From Marinobacter salarius (lineage in GTDB: Bacteria; Pseudomonadota; Gammaproteobacteria; Pseudomonadales; Oleiphilaceae): a stretch of 64,000 nt of DNA. This document shows, piece by piece, positions 26,385 through 35,731 of the stretch. The stretch is taken from NCBI RefSeq assembly GCF_032922745.1, contig NZ_CP136693.1:2976001-3040000 (forward strand), given 5' to 3'. A model generated the notes under the pieces. That model saw nothing but the letters and a program-made list of their open reading frames with translations. It was not told the DNA's origin and did no database searches. Every line of letters starts with the position of its first letter. Position 1 is the stretch's first letter. The position numbers were made by a program, and so were the translations under genes.

Positions 26385-27374
26385 ATGGCACGAATTGTAA
26401 GAATCCATGAATACGGTGACGCTAGCGTCCTCAAGTTGGAAGAATTGGACGTACATGCACCGGCAGCAGACGAGATCCAAATTGGTGTTAAAGCCATTGG
26501 CTTGAACCGCGCCGAAGTCATGTTTCGTAATCACGCTTACCTGCAAGAGGCCGACTTTCCAAGTCGCCTTGGCTACGAGGCCGCAGGCCTTGTAACGGCT
26601 GTTGGTAGCGAGGTAACGGATATCAAGGTGGGAGATTCCGTCGCCTTGATTCCCCCATTGGATATTGCCCGCTGGGGTACATACGGAGAATTGGCCAATG
26701 TGCCGGCTCACCTTGTGGTCAAGAACCCAGCGCATTTGTCCTTCGAAGAGGCCGCTGCATCCTGGATGCAGTACGTTACGGCCTGGGGCGCCCTTATTGA
26801 GCAGGCGCAACTGCAGGAAGGCGACTTTGTTCTAGTCACTGCCGCTTCCAGCAGTGTCGGCTTGGCTGCCTTCCAGATGGCTCGCATGGTCGGCGCTACA
26901 CCAATAGCGATTACCCGCACCCGTGCAAAGAAACAAGCGCTTCTGGATGCTGGAGCAGCTCATGTCATTGCCAGCGATGAAGAAAATATCGTTGAACAAG
27001 TCACGGCATTGACCAACGGGCACGGAGCCCGCGTAGTGTTCGATCCTGTTGGTGGCCCATCTTTCGAGCCGCTCACACAGAGCATGGCCCGAGGCGGCAT
27101 TCTTCTGCAATATGGTGCGCTGAGCACCGAGCCAACCCCGTTCCCACTGTTTACCGTTTTGGGGAAGAGCCTGACTCTCAAGGGCTACCTTTATGCAGAA
27201 ATCGTTGCTGACCCCAGCGCTCTCGCGAGAGCCAAAGCGTTTATTCTTGAGGGTTTGGAATCCGGAGCGCTCCGACCACTCATTGCAAAAACCTTTGCGT
27301 TGGACGAGATACAGGAAGCACATAGGTTTCTGGAAGCTAATCAGCAGATTGGAAAGATCGTAGTGACGGTTTGA
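26385..27374 (+). CDS. Zinc-independent alcohol dehydrogenase / quinone oxidoreductase family protein
   Basis: A 329-residue medium-chain dehydrogenase/reductase of the quinone-oxidoreductase type. The GroES-like N-terminus (MARIVRIHEYGDASVLKLEEL, GYEAAGLVTAVGSEV) is followed by a Rossmann domain with AASSSVGLAAFQMARMVGA. The zinc-ligand cysteines of classic ADHs are not present. It likely reduces quinones or enones using NADPH. The start at 26385 has AGAGG 8 bases upstream; the open frame to 26283 has no such site. It is probably under the divergent LysR. A structured RNA element follows the stop. Confidence 0.9.
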   Translation: MARIVRIHEYGDASVLKLEELDVHAPAADEIQIGVKAIGLNRAEVMFRNHAYLQEADFPSRLGYEAAGLVTAVGSEVTDIKVGDSVALIPPLDIARWGTYGELANVPAHLVVKNPAHLSFEEAAASWMQYVTAWGALIEQAQLQEGDFVLVTAASSSVGLAAFQMARMVGATPIAITRTRAKKQALLDAGAAHVIASDEENIVEQVTALTNGHGARVVFDPVGGPSFEPLTQSMARGGILLQYGALSTEPTPFPLFTVLGKSLTLKGYLYAEIVADPSALARAKAFILEGLESGALRPLIAKTFALDEIQEAHRFLEANQQIGKIVVTV

Positions 27375-27386
27375 CCATTTAAAAGT

Positions 27387-27451
27387 GAGGCTGGCATCGG
27401 CTCCTCGCGAATGAAAGAAGCTTTCAAGGCGAGGGCTGTGTGACCAGCCTC
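27387..27451 (+). terminator. Nested hairpin after the oxidoreductase gene
   Basis: Outer stem GAGGCTGG/CCAGCCTC (27387-27394 with 27444-27451). Inside it are a GCTCCTCGC/GCGAGGGC-like stem and an apical GAAAG-AAG-CTTTC hairpin. It starts 12 bases after the stop and is followed by an A-rich rather than T-rich stretch, so it may be a factor-dependent terminator or an mRNA 3' stabiliser. Confidence 0.5.
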
Positions 27452-27611
27452 AAATACCAAACAAGACGATGAACATGAAAAATGGCTGTAAGTGGGTGGC
27501 TCTGAAATGTTCGCTTTTGTTTAGATGGCGTCCCCTGCCAACAAGGCTTGTTGCTTGGATCCAATTCCTCGGTTCCTGCGAGCCTATTCCGAACTCGGGG
27601 TCGGACGACGA

Positions 27612-27779
27612 TTTTAGCACTTTGTGTGGAAACCGAAATGAGCACCCTATTCTCGAATCTACCTTAAGTTTGTTTTGCACTTTGTGTGGATTTTGGTGGG
27701 TAAGATACTGATATTTCGTTGCAGAAGTTTAGTACTTTGTGTGGTCGTCTAATGGACGAGCACACAAAGTACTAAATTT
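27612..27779. repeat. Three direct and one inverted copy of an ACTTTGTGTGG repeat
   Basis: The core GCACTTTGTGTGGA occurs at 27617-27630 and 27677-27690, exactly 60 bases apart. A TAGTACTTTGTGTGG variant lies at 27730-27744, and its inverted partner (CACACAAAGTACTAAA) at 27761-27776. The last two form a 22-base stem with one mismatch and a 5-base TAATG loop (27728-27776). The region lies between convergent genes and encodes nothing. It may be the ends of a lost insertion element or a protein-binding array. Confidence 0.7.
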
Positions 27780-27822
27780 CCAAGAAAACCGCTAAACCTG
27801 TCGGTCGCCTTGGTAAGGCGGA

Positions 27823-28743
27823 TCAGTTGTCATCTGGCAATCTGAAATCGACCTCGCCCAGTGAGTCAGCCAGAAAATCCAGAAACGCTCTTACAGCCGG
27901 AAGCAGTCCCCGGCGCGATGGGAAAACAGCGTGGAAAATACCTCCGCGAGGTCGCCAGTCCGGTAAAATGCTGACGAGGTTGCCGTCAATCAGGTCCTGC
28001 CCACCGACGATTAGCGGCATTTTTACCACACCTAAACCACCCACAGCAGCCTTGAGCAACGTAAAGACGTCATCGGTAACCAGGCGTGGCTGGTGGTGAA
28101 TTTTAACGGATGCACCAGCGGGTCCATCCAGGCACCAGACATGCTGCCCATCCCATTGTTCGAAATCGATACTGGGGAGTTTTGATAGATCATCGGGTGT
28201 GATTGTCTTCGGATACTGGGTAACCACCTCCGGCGCAGCCATCAGGCACTGGGGACTTTTGGACAATACTTTCATCGTTAAGTCACTGTCTTCGAGCGGT
28301 GGATACCTTACTCGCAAGGCAACATCGAATCCTTCCCTGACAACATCGATCCGCCGGCTTGTTGCTTCCATCTCGATTTTCACTTTCGGATACCGCTGCA
28401 TAAACCGGACGATCAGCGGCGCCACCAGAAAATAGATGATTCCCGACGGGCAGCTCACCCGTATCGAGCCCACTGGCTCGGAGCGGGAATGATCGATGAC
28501 TTCCTGTGCCGCATCGGCCTCGACCAGCATTGCCACGCAGTGGCGATAATACTCTTTCCCCAACTCTGTGACGGTGAAGACACGCGGTGAGCGATTGATC
28601 AGCCGGGTATCAAGTCGGCTCTCGAGCTCTGCGACGCGCCGGCTCAACTTGGATTTGGGTAACCCAAGTGCCCTGCCCGCCGGCGCAAATCCGCCGTGTT
28701 CTACCACCTTTACGAAGTAAAAAAGATCGTTCAGATCCTGCAT
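27823..28743 (-). CDS. LysR-family regulator, divergent from YcaC-like hydrolases
   Basis: A 306-residue LysR-type protein with HTH FAPAGRALGLPKSKLSRRVAE and a CrgA-type effector domain (GSIRVSCPSGIIYFLVAPL). It faces the first isochorismatase-family gene across 161 bases that contain a perfect 16-base palindrome close to its own start. In several proteobacteria this LysR subgroup controls neighbouring YcaC/pirin-type genes, which fits the order here. Effector unknown. Confidence 0.9.
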   Translation of the reverse strand: MQDLNDLFYFVKVVEHGGFAPAGRALGLPKSKLSRRVAELESRLDTRLINRSPRVFTVTELGKEYYRHCVAMLVEADAAQEVIDHSRSEPVGSIRVSCPSGIIYFLVAPLIVRFMQRYPKVKIEMEATSRRIDVVREGFDVALRVRYPPLEDSDLTMKVLSKSPQCLMAAPEVVTQYPKTITPDDLSKLPSIDFEQWDGQHVWCLDGPAGASVKIHHQPRLVTDDVFTLLKAAVGGLGVVKMPLIVGGQDLIDGNLVSILPDWRPRGGIFHAVFPSRRGLLPAVRAFLDFLADSLGEVDFRLPDDN

Positions 28744-28751
28744 ATGCGATC

Positions 28752-28767
28752 GTCCTATATATAGGAC
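28752..28767. promoter_or_regulatory. Perfect palindrome in LysR/YcaC intergenic region
   Basis: GTCCTATATATAGGAC is a complete 16-base palindrome 9 bases upstream of the LysR start codon, overlapping where its ribosome-binding site and promoter should be. It is a good candidate for autoregulation by the LysR protein or another repressor. Confidence 0.55.
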
Positions 28768-28904
28768 TATAAGTATAAGAATTGGTGCCTACTAAGGCCA
28801 CCCTGACTGAACTATCGTTAAATTTATTCCCTTTTCCAGTGCCAGTGGAAGAGGGCCAACGACGACGGTGCGTTGCGCCGTCTTAGCCCAGAAAGGAGAA
28901 AGTC

Positions 28905-29531
28905 ATGAGTAAACCCTATGTTCGACTCGATAAAAACGATGCTGCGGTACTGATGGTAGATCATCAGACCGGCCTGCTCTCCTTGGTCCGCGATATTGAC
29001 CCTGACAAGTTTAAGAACAATGTATTGGCGATGGGTGATCTGGCTCAATACTTTGGGCTTCCAACGATTCTGACAACCAGCTTTGAGACCGGCCCCAACG
29101 GTCCATTGGTTCCGGAACTGAAAGAACAGTTTCCCTCTGCCCCTTACATCGCCCGCCCGGGGCAGATTAATGCCTGGGACAATGAGGATTTTGTGAAGGC
29201 CGTTAAGGATACAGGCAAGAAGCAACTGATCATCGCCGGCGTCGTTACCGAAGTATGTGTTGCTTTCCCGGCACTCTCGGCGCTGGCCGAAGGCTATGAA
29301 GTATTCGTGGTGACGGACGCCTCCGGGACGTTCAACGAACTGACCCGGCACTCCGCCTGGGATCGGATGTCGCAGGCCGGTGCCCAACTGATGACCTGGT
29401 TCGGGCTGGCTTGTGAGCTGCACCGTGACTGGCGCAACGATATTGAGGGGCTCGGAGCCCTGTTCTCAAACCACATCCCTGACTACCGAAACCTGATTAC
29501 CAGTTACAACACTCTGCCTGAGAAGCAATAG
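28905..29531 (+). CDS. YcaC-like isochorismatase-family hydrolase (copy 1)
   Basis: A 208-residue cysteine hydrolase of the isochorismatase/YcaC family. The catalytic Asp is in LMVDHQTGLL, the cis-peptide/Cys segment in GVVTEVCVAFPALSA (Cys about 113) and Lys in the KKQLIIAG region. The native reaction of YcaC is unknown; relatives hydrolyse amides or nicotinamide-like compounds. AAAGGAG lies 7 bases before the ATG. It is the first gene after the divergent LysR. The next gene is a paralog with the same motifs, 77 bases away. Confidence 0.88.
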   Translation: MSKPYVRLDKNDAAVLMVDHQTGLLSLVRDIDPDKFKNNVLAMGDLAQYFGLPTILTTSFETGPNGPLVPELKEQFPSAPYIARPGQINAWDNEDFVKAVKDTGKKQLIIAGVVTEVCVAFPALSALAEGYEVFVVTDASGTFNELTRHSAWDRMSQAGAQLMTWFGLACELHRDWRNDIEGLGALFSNHIPDYRNLITSYNTLPEKQ

Positions 29532-29608
29532 CGCAATGACGGGGTATTCGTGTTCTTCCTGCGAATACCTCCCCCAACCCATCGAATCTTGATACAGGGA
29601 ATATCATC

Positions 29609-30286
29609 ATGACTTCTCCCGAAAACTTTAACGGTCAGCGCCCGGTTATTGATCCAGACGACGCCGTCCTGCTTCTGATTGACCACCAAAGCGGTTTGTT
29701 TCAGACCATCGGTGACATGCCCATGACCGAACTTCGAGCTCGTGCCACCGCACTGGCTAAAATTGCCACACTGTCCAAACTGCCCGTAATCACTACGGCA
29801 TCTGTCCCCCAGGGCCCCAACGGCCCACTGATACCGGAGATTCACGAAAACGCGCCCCATGCGCAATACGTGGCACGCAAAGGTGAAATCAATGCCTGGG
29901 ATAACCCGGACTTTGTTGCGGCGGTTGAAGCAACCGGTCGCAAAACGCTGATTATTGCAGGGACAATCACTAGCGTGTGCATGGCCTTCCCTGCGATTAG
30001 CGCCGTTGCTGAAGGCTATAAAGTCTTCGCGGTCGTCGACGCTTCCGGCACCTACAGCAAGATGGCCCAAGAGATCACCATGGCTCGAGTTGTCCAGGCC
30101 GGTGTGGTCCCGATGGACACCGCTGCGGTCGCCTCGGAGCTGCAAAAAACCTGGCATCGTGATGATGCGCAGGCATGGGCGGAAGCCTATACCTATATCT
30201 TCCCTGCCTACCAATTGCTCATCGAAAGCTACGCCAGAGCGCAAGAGGTGGTCCAGAACAATGAGGCGCTGGACTCAAACCGATAA
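29609..30286 (+). CDS. YcaC-like isochorismatase-family hydrolase (copy 2)
   Basis: A 225-residue paralog of the preceding gene. The catalytic Asp is in LLIDHQSGLF and the Cys segment in GTITSVCMAFPAISA; GPNGPLIPE and INAWDNPDF are shared with copy 1. Divergence between the copies is substantial, so the duplication is old. It probably belongs to the same LysR-controlled unit, perhaps acting on a related substrate. It ends just before a symmetric TTGACTGATTCAGTCAA motif. Confidence 0.88.
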   Translation: MTSPENFNGQRPVIDPDDAVLLLIDHQSGLFQTIGDMPMTELRARATALAKIATLSKLPVITTASVPQGPNGPLIPEIHENAPHAQYVARKGEINAWDNPDFVAAVEATGRKTLIIAGTITSVCMAFPAISAVAEGYKVFAVVDASGTYSKMAQEITMARVVQAGVVPMDTAAVASELQKTWHRDDAQAWAEAYTYIFPAYQLLIESYARAQEVVQNNEALDSNR

Positions 30287-30289
30287 TGA

Positions 30290-30306
30290 TTGACTGATTC
30301 AGTCAA
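30290..30306. other. Palindromic motif after YcaC copy 2
   Basis: TTGACTGATTCAGTCAA is an 8-base-arm palindrome around one central base, 4 bases beyond the stop codon. It could be a weak terminator stem or an operator for the pirin gene 155 bases downstream. There is no further support. Confidence 0.3.
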
Positions 30307-30461
30307 ACGGCGCCGTCCGGTCTGGTTGTGTCGGGCGGCGAACGTTCTAGAAATAGAACACTGAGTGCGAATATTGCTATCTATTCAGGGCCCGTACGCT
30401 GTTTTATCGTCACATTGATGCTGTAAAAACGTTGGGTCGATGGACCCGTTAGGAGGTCAAA

Positions 30462-31325
30462 GTGAAAAAGATTCTGACAACGTACGGTCCCCCTCGTGGT
30501 CATTGGGTGGGTGATGGCTTTCCGGTTCGTTCGCTCTTCTCCTACGATCGGATGGGCGCCTCGAATATTTCACCGTTTCTGCTACTGGATTACGCCGGGC
30601 CATCGGAATTTCCTCCGGCTCAACGTCCTCGGGGGGTTGGTCAACACCCTCATCGAGGCTTTGAGACCGTGACAGTGGTGTACAGCGGTGAGCTGGAACA
30701 CAGGGATACCTCGGGCGCAGGAGGGCTCATTGGTGAGGGAGACGTTCAGTGGATGACCGCTGGCGGGGGTATCGTTCACGAGGAGTTCCATTCACAACAA
30801 TTCACTGAGCAAGGTGGTTTGCTGGATATGGTGCAGCTCTGGGTCAACTTACCTGCATCGGCAAAGGACACGCCGGCGGCTTACCAGACGTTGCTCAATA
30901 AGGATATCCCTCGCGTGTCCCTGGAAGATGATGGTGGAACGCTGCGAGTCATTGCTGGTGAGTATCTTGAGCATAAAGGACCTGCCAATACATTCACGCC
31001 AATCAATGTGTGGGATCTAAGGCTGGAGCCTGGTGCCCGTGTGAATTTGCCGATACCCGAAGGCCACACCACCTTGGTGGCGGTGCTGAACGGTTTAGTT
31101 CAAATCAATGACACCGATGTGTTGCGTGAAGCGGAGCTTGCGAACCTGGACAGAGAAGGGCAAGAGATTGTGTTGGAGTCCAATAATGACGCTCGGTTGC
31201 TCGTGTTGAGTGGCGAACCCATTGATGAGCCGGTCGTAGGCTATGGACCCTTTGTGATGAATACAGAGGGAGAAATTAAAAAGGCCATGCTCGACTTTCA
31301 ATCAGGAAAATTCGGCGCTCTCTAG
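30462..31325 (+). CDS. Pirin-family protein
   Basis: A 287-residue bicupin of the pirin/YhaK family. The metal-binding first cupin is clear (GQHPHRGFETVTVVYSG, then GGGIVHEEFHSQ). Bacterial pirins can act as quercetin 2,3-dioxygenases or redox-responsive regulators. The presence of YcaC-like hydrolases and a LysR upstream is a recurring context. AGGAGG precedes the start. It is the last intact chromosomal gene before the Tn3-family module, whose transposase ends 100 bases away on the opposite strand. Confidence 0.92.
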   Translation: MKKILTTYGPPRGHWVGDGFPVRSLFSYDRMGASNISPFLLLDYAGPSEFPPAQRPRGVGQHPHRGFETVTVVYSGELEHRDTSGAGGLIGEGDVQWMTAGGGIVHEEFHSQQFTEQGGLLDMVQLWVNLPASAKDTPAAYQTLLNKDIPRVSLEDDGGTLRVIAGEYLEHKGPANTFTPINVWDLRLEPGARVNLPIPEGHTTLVAVLNGLVQINDTDVLREAELANLDREGQEIVLESNNDARLLVLSGEPIDEPVVGYGPFVMNTEGEIKKAMLDFQSGKFGAL

Positions 31326-31425
31326 CAAGGGTAAAGAGCATGAACTGGAGGGTTGGCAGACAAACGTGAAAAATTCCCCAGAAACACCCCCAACCCATTG
31401 AATTGCCTAATTTTAGGGTAGATTT

Positions 31426-34400
31426 TTATTCAGCTTCATCCTCAACACTCGTCCGAGCTTTGGACGCTCCCTGAGAGGCAAGTTCAGCCAGTTTCAAATC
31501 AAATAGCTGCTGCCCCACCGGTCGCTTCAGATCCAGTGTGTAGTCCCCGAAACGATTGATATGGCGAGTTCGGTACGGCGATAACGCTTTCAAAACATCC
31601 TCTGTGATGGCAATTCCTTCTGCGGCCATGTCGCGCAATACCCGACTGAGGGCTTCGACGTTGTGCAGAATGAGCATATTCGCCACCAGGTGGTTGTACT
31701 TCACCACTTTTTGCTGCTCATGCCGGAGGTTGGCGGCAATGATGCCCGAGCCACCAAAGAAGCTCCATTTTGCAAACCCGTTAAACTGCTCGTTCTTGTT
31801 GGTTGCGGCGTGAATGGTCTGGCGCAGCTCCACATCGTCGATGTAATTGAGCAGGAAGCCGGTGCGCACGACCTTGCCCAGCTCCCGGAAGGCGAAATAC
31901 AGTTTGTTCTTGCGACTGTAGGTTCCCAACCGTCTCAGTATGGTTGATGCCGTGATTTTACCCAACTTGATGGACACGGCCACTCGCAACATATCCGGCA
32001 GATGCCGCTCAATCCGTGCCCAGTCGATATGGCCGTTGAACAGTTCTTCGATATGCGCGTAGCGGAATCGCCGGTCAGGCCGGTAAAAGTTCAGATCCTT
32101 GAGGTTCCGGATACGCGGCATCAGCTTGATCCCTAGTAGATAGGACAGCCCAAAAACGGGATAGCTTTGCGCCTGCGTATCACCGTGCAAGGTATCCGGC
32201 TGGATATCGCTCCGGTTCTCAAGTAGCCCGTCGAGGATGTATACCGCCTCGTGAACGCCACAGGGGATGAAATGACTGAACAGCGCGATGTAGGTGTCCG
32301 AGACGTGGTAGTAACCGATGCCGCCGTAGCCGCCATAGCGGATGTGGTACTCGCTGAGCAGGTTTTGCTCGTAAAGATTCCATTTGGTGCCATCGGCGGC
32401 GGCTCGCCGCCCTGTCCCCCAGTATCCGGGCAATTCGTATTTCTTGTACGCGTTGATGACCTTGACGATAGCGCGGTCCAGCCTGTCTTCGGTCACGTGG
32501 TTAAGGTTGAGCCAGGCTATCTGGCGGCGGTTCAGCTGTTTGATAGAGTCGGCGGTCTGGGAGGGCCCCAGATTGCAGCCGTAGCAGAAAAGCGTCGCGA
32601 TGAAGCGTAACCGGGGGTCTTCAACGCGCCCCTCATAGCCTGACAGTGGCCCGAATTCCCGGTGCAGCCCAAGCCAACGCTCCGCATCCACCAGAACGTC
32701 GACGATGCTGCGGGTGCCAAGCCGACGTGTGATGTCGTCATCAAGGGCCTGCCAGTTCGTCGGCAGCCCCTGCCTCTGATTCCGCTTGATGACAATGCGA
32801 CCGTCTTCGATTGTGGCGTGTGTATTGTCCGGAAAGGCGGCGTCCACCGAGCGACTCACTTGGGTTAATTGTTCCTTGAGATGGCCGACCAGCGCCTTCG
32901 GTTCCATGGGAAGCTCTACTTCCAGCCCGTACTGGTCAACTTCCTGTTCGTAACCCGACCAGCTCACCAGCTGATCCCGATGGTCGTCGAACCGATCTCC
33001 GTGAACAACCGCCAGGTCCGCTGACTTCAGTTCCTGTTTCACCAGATTCAAAACGGCCAACTCAAAATATTTACGGTGAACCGTCAGGCTGTCCGGACGG
33101 ATGAAAATCAGACGTCGCCACTTATCGAGCGTCCACTTGGTCTGCTGAACGTTTTCGATCAGATCCGGCGCATGGATTCGCAAATCCAGGGTCTCGGCTT
33201 TCAGCGAACGGTTTTTTCGGAGCAGCTCAATCAGTTGAATCGACAAGGTGTCGCTGGAGGTGCTTTGAAATGTCAGTATGTCCAGACAGTTGTACAGCAG
33301 GCTGCGTTTGGCGCGAAACGGTCGCAACATGAAAGGCAGGTAGTTGTTGCCCGCATAGGCCAGATGTTCCTCGCATTCATCCAGCCACTCCTGGCGCTTG
33401 TCGCCGACCACGGCCTGAAGTGATTGCCAGGGGTTGGGCCCGGCTTCCATGGCGGTCAGCACGTCTTTAAAGCAGGACACGAGTCGATCCGTGCGCTGGG
33501 TCTGCTCCATTTGATAGGTCAGCAGATTTTGCTGGGCGGTGGTTTCCAGCTGCCTCATCAGCTTGATCAGAAGCTCGGCGGTATCGTCCAGTGCCTGGGC
33601 ATACTGTTGCCGGATTAGGACGACCGCCAGGGCATAGCGTTTGCGTGCAGGGATTCGGGCCATCTTGGCCACATCTAGTGCTCTTGCTTCATTGGCGAAC
33701 TGCCTCCGTTTGGTCACGGGAATGGCATGGACACTCGGTAATCGCTCGACGATATCCCTGAGCCACTTGAGGTGTTGCAGGTAGGACCGGATCTCTTTAT
33801 TGGTCGGCTTGCGAATTTCTCGCTTCAGACGCTGCCAACCGCTGATCTCGATCCCCGGTGGCGACACCAGCAAGTCATTGATCAGTGCCTTTGTATCGTC
33901 GGTCAGTTCGCTGACGATGGACCGGTAACAGCGGTCATTCACGGTGGCTCGGGCATCCTTGGCAAGCCGCAATAGCACCGTGAAGCCGGGAATCTCAAAG
34001 CGGTGATGCACCAATTCTTCAAGGAGAATGTTGATAATATCAGCCAGCACCTCGCGGGACTCGGCAGCGTTTATGGCTTGGTTTTCGAGCCACAGGCGAT
34101 CTTTATCGCCCAGAATTCGGCTGCCGACGTAGGCCCGAATCCAATTGATGTGGCGATTACGGGCACTGGATTGGTCATACTGCCTCTGCTGGATCTTGGT
34201 CGGCCGTTTTTGAAGGCCAAGACATCTCGCTATGTAGCCACTCAAGTCGGGCGGCAAATCAACCGTCGCGCAGAAAAAACCCTGTTTCTGATAAGCCTTC
34301 AGGTGCACCAGCAAAAAGAAGCGTTGTTGAAGTTGTTTAGCACATCGACGCGCCCAGCGTTGCTCGTTCGGGGTGGGCGTGTAAACGGCATCGAGTTCGT

Positions 34401-34455
34401 GTTGTGGGATATCCGACCGAAACCGTGGATAGGCTGTATCCTGGATCGCACTCAT
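31426..34455 (-). CDS. tnpA: Tn3-family transposase
   Basis: A full-length 1009-residue DDE transposase of the Tn3 family. It has an N-terminal DUF4158-type domain (about residues 5-170). The catalytic region shows RVEDPRLRFIATLFCYGCNLGP, AADGTKWN, HVSDTYIALFSHFIPCGVHE (Asp), LHGDTQAQ (Asp) and the late Glu in TNKNEQFNGFAKW. It carries out replicative transposition. It starts 7 bases after the TnpS-like stop, so the two are co-transcribed. No frameshift is seen, so it should be functional if the ends exist. Confidence 0.95.
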   Translation of the reverse strand: MSAIQDTAYPRFRSDIPQHELDAVYTPTPNEQRWARRCAKQLQQRFFLLVHLKAYQKQGFFCATVDLPPDLSGYIARCLGLQKRPTKIQQRQYDQSSARNRHINWIRAYVGSRILGDKDRLWLENQAINAAESREVLADIINILLEELVHHRFEIPGFTVLLRLAKDARATVNDRCYRSIVSELTDDTKALINDLLVSPPGIEISGWQRLKREIRKPTNKEIRSYLQHLKWLRDIVERLPSVHAIPVTKRRQFANEARALDVAKMARIPARKRYALAVVLIRQQYAQALDDTAELLIKLMRQLETTAQQNLLTYQMEQTQRTDRLVSCFKDVLTAMEAGPNPWQSLQAVVGDKRQEWLDECEEHLAYAGNNYLPFMLRPFRAKRSLLYNCLDILTFQSTSSDTLSIQLIELLRKNRSLKAETLDLRIHAPDLIENVQQTKWTLDKWRRLIFIRPDSLTVHRKYFELAVLNLVKQELKSADLAVVHGDRFDDHRDQLVSWSGYEQEVDQYGLEVELPMEPKALVGHLKEQLTQVSRSVDAAFPDNTHATIEDGRIVIKRNQRQGLPTNWQALDDDITRRLGTRSIVDVLVDAERWLGLHREFGPLSGYEGRVEDPRLRFIATLFCYGCNLGPSQTADSIKQLNRRQIAWLNLNHVTEDRLDRAIVKVINAYKKYELPGYWGTGRRAAADGTKWNLYEQNLLSEYHIRYGGYGGIGYYHVSDTYIALFSHFIPCGVHEAVYILDGLLENRSDIQPDTLHGDTQAQSYPVFGLSYLLGIKLMPRIRNLKDLNFYRPDRRFRYAHIEELFNGHIDWARIERHLPDMLRVAVSIKLGKITASTILRRLGTYSRKNKLYFAFRELGKVVRTGFLLNYIDDVELRQTIHAATNKNEQFNGFAKWSFFGGSGIIAANLRHEQQKVVKYNHLVANMLILHNVEALSRVLRDMAAEGIAITEDVLKALSPYRTRHINRFGDYTLDLKRPVGQQLFDLKLAELASQGASKARTSVEDEAE

Positions 34456-34462
34456 GATCGAC

Positions 34463-35731
34463 TCAATCCCATGTCTGCCCGGTGGCCGGGTCCGTGATCA
34501 GTGTCTCCACCCAGCAGGCTTTGTCGGACGCTATACGGTGTATCTCATCGATCAAGTCGTCCATCGTTTCGTCCAGATGCTCATCCGACGTTGCAGGCAC
34601 CTCGATGCGGTAGTGTCCATCGGTCTGGTGTTCCACCTCGAACGGTTTCAGGCAATGGGCTTCGATCACCGTGCGGGCCTGGTAGTGTTTGCGGCTTCGC
34701 GGACGCTGCGGCTCCAGGGTAAGCTGGACGGTCAAGGCCCGTAAGCGCAGTTGGGATGCGCCCGCCAGGCGCGGCTGGCCGACCGAAGACGCCACTTCGG
34801 TTGGAATCTGCACCAGGGCCTGCTCGAACGGTGATTTGGCTTCAATGTAACGCAAGGCCGTTTGGGTATCCCGCCAACCGACGTATTCCATCAGCGCTTT
34901 GATTTCCCAGCCCGACGCGCTGGCCCAGGTGGCAAAACCGCGCCGTAGTGAATGGCTGCTAAACGCTTCCACGGCGTCAATACCCGCGTCAGACAGTAGC
35001 TGGCGTAGCAACGGCACGATGCTGTTCGGGTGCAATGACACGTCCGACAGGTTCCCCCAGCGATCAATCGCCCTGAACAGGGCGCCGCTGGGTTGATCCA
35101 GGAAGTCCAGCCAATCCTGACAGGCCTCGACCGGACAGCACTGCCTCAGAGCGGGCACTTTATACAGACGCCCTTCGGCCTGACGATCCCCCTTACTTCT
35201 TCGCAGGTACAGGGACATACCGGCACCGGGGGCCAGCGTGATGTCTTCAATGGTTAACCGACAGAGTTTATCGCTGCGAAAGGCGCGCCAGAACCCGAGC
35301 AGGACCATCGCCCGGTTACGCAACCAGACCCCGAGACGCCGTGCGTCGTGCTGACGGGCCTGCGCGATCTGCCCGGCCAGCCACTGATCCAATAGCTGGA
35401 GCTGGGTGATGGCCAGGGGCTTGGCCTGTTTTTGCCGGTACGGATGTTCTTCGCGAATGCCCTTCAGGACCGTGCGTACCAGCGGGGCTTTGGTCGGGTC
35501 TGGGAACCCCTGGTCCCGATGCCAGCGTGCCAGCGCCGCCAGGCGCTGCTTCAGGGTGGCGGCCGACAGCCGCTCGGCATGATCGGCCAGATAGCGAGCG
35601 ATGCTATCGGCGGTTGCCGGTAAAAACCCGCCCCAGGTCACCTCAAAATGCTCGACTGCGGATCGGTAGCTGCGTCGGGTGTTGTCGCGGGTCGCCGCCC
35701 GAACGTACCGATCAATCGTCATTGGGCCCAC
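34463..35731 (-). CDS. tnpS: TnpS-like tyrosine recombinase (cointegrate resolution)
   Basis: A 422-residue tyrosine recombinase. An N-terminal SAM-like core-binding domain (about 20-110) is followed by the catalytic domain with RAFRSDKLCRL, HSLRRGFATWA and VGWRDTQTALRYIE (nucleophile Tyr). An extended C-terminal tail of about 110 residues is unusual for XerCD but fits large transposon recombinases of the Tn4651 TnpS type. Its place beside TnpA and opposite a KfrA/TnpT-like gene supports this. It overlaps the upstream small gene by 20 bases. Confidence 0.82.
   Translation of the reverse strand: MGPMTIDRYVRAATRDNTRRSYRSAVEHFEVTWGGFLPATADSIARYLADHAERLSAATLKQRLAALARWHRDQGFPDPTKAPLVRTVLKGIREEHPYRQKQAKPLAITQLQLLDQWLAGQIAQARQHDARRLGVWLRNRAMVLLGFWRAFRSDKLCRLTIEDITLAPGAGMSLYLRRSKGDRQAEGRLYKVPALRQCCPVEACQDWLDFLDQPSGALFRAIDRWGNLSDVSLHPNSIVPLLRQLLSDAGIDAVEAFSSHSLRRGFATWASASGWEIKALMEYVGWRDTQTALRYIEAKSPFEQALVQIPTEVASSVGQPRLAGASQLRLRALTVQLTLEPQRPRSRKHYQARTVIEAHCLKPFEVEHQTDGHYRIEVPATSDEHLDETMDDLIDEIHRIASDKACWVETLITDPATGQTWD

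Noticed and set aside
27640..27656. 14-base sequence CCCTATTCTCGAAT shared with about 42126
   Set aside because: Matches of this length are expected by chance in 64 kb, and the surroundings do not align.
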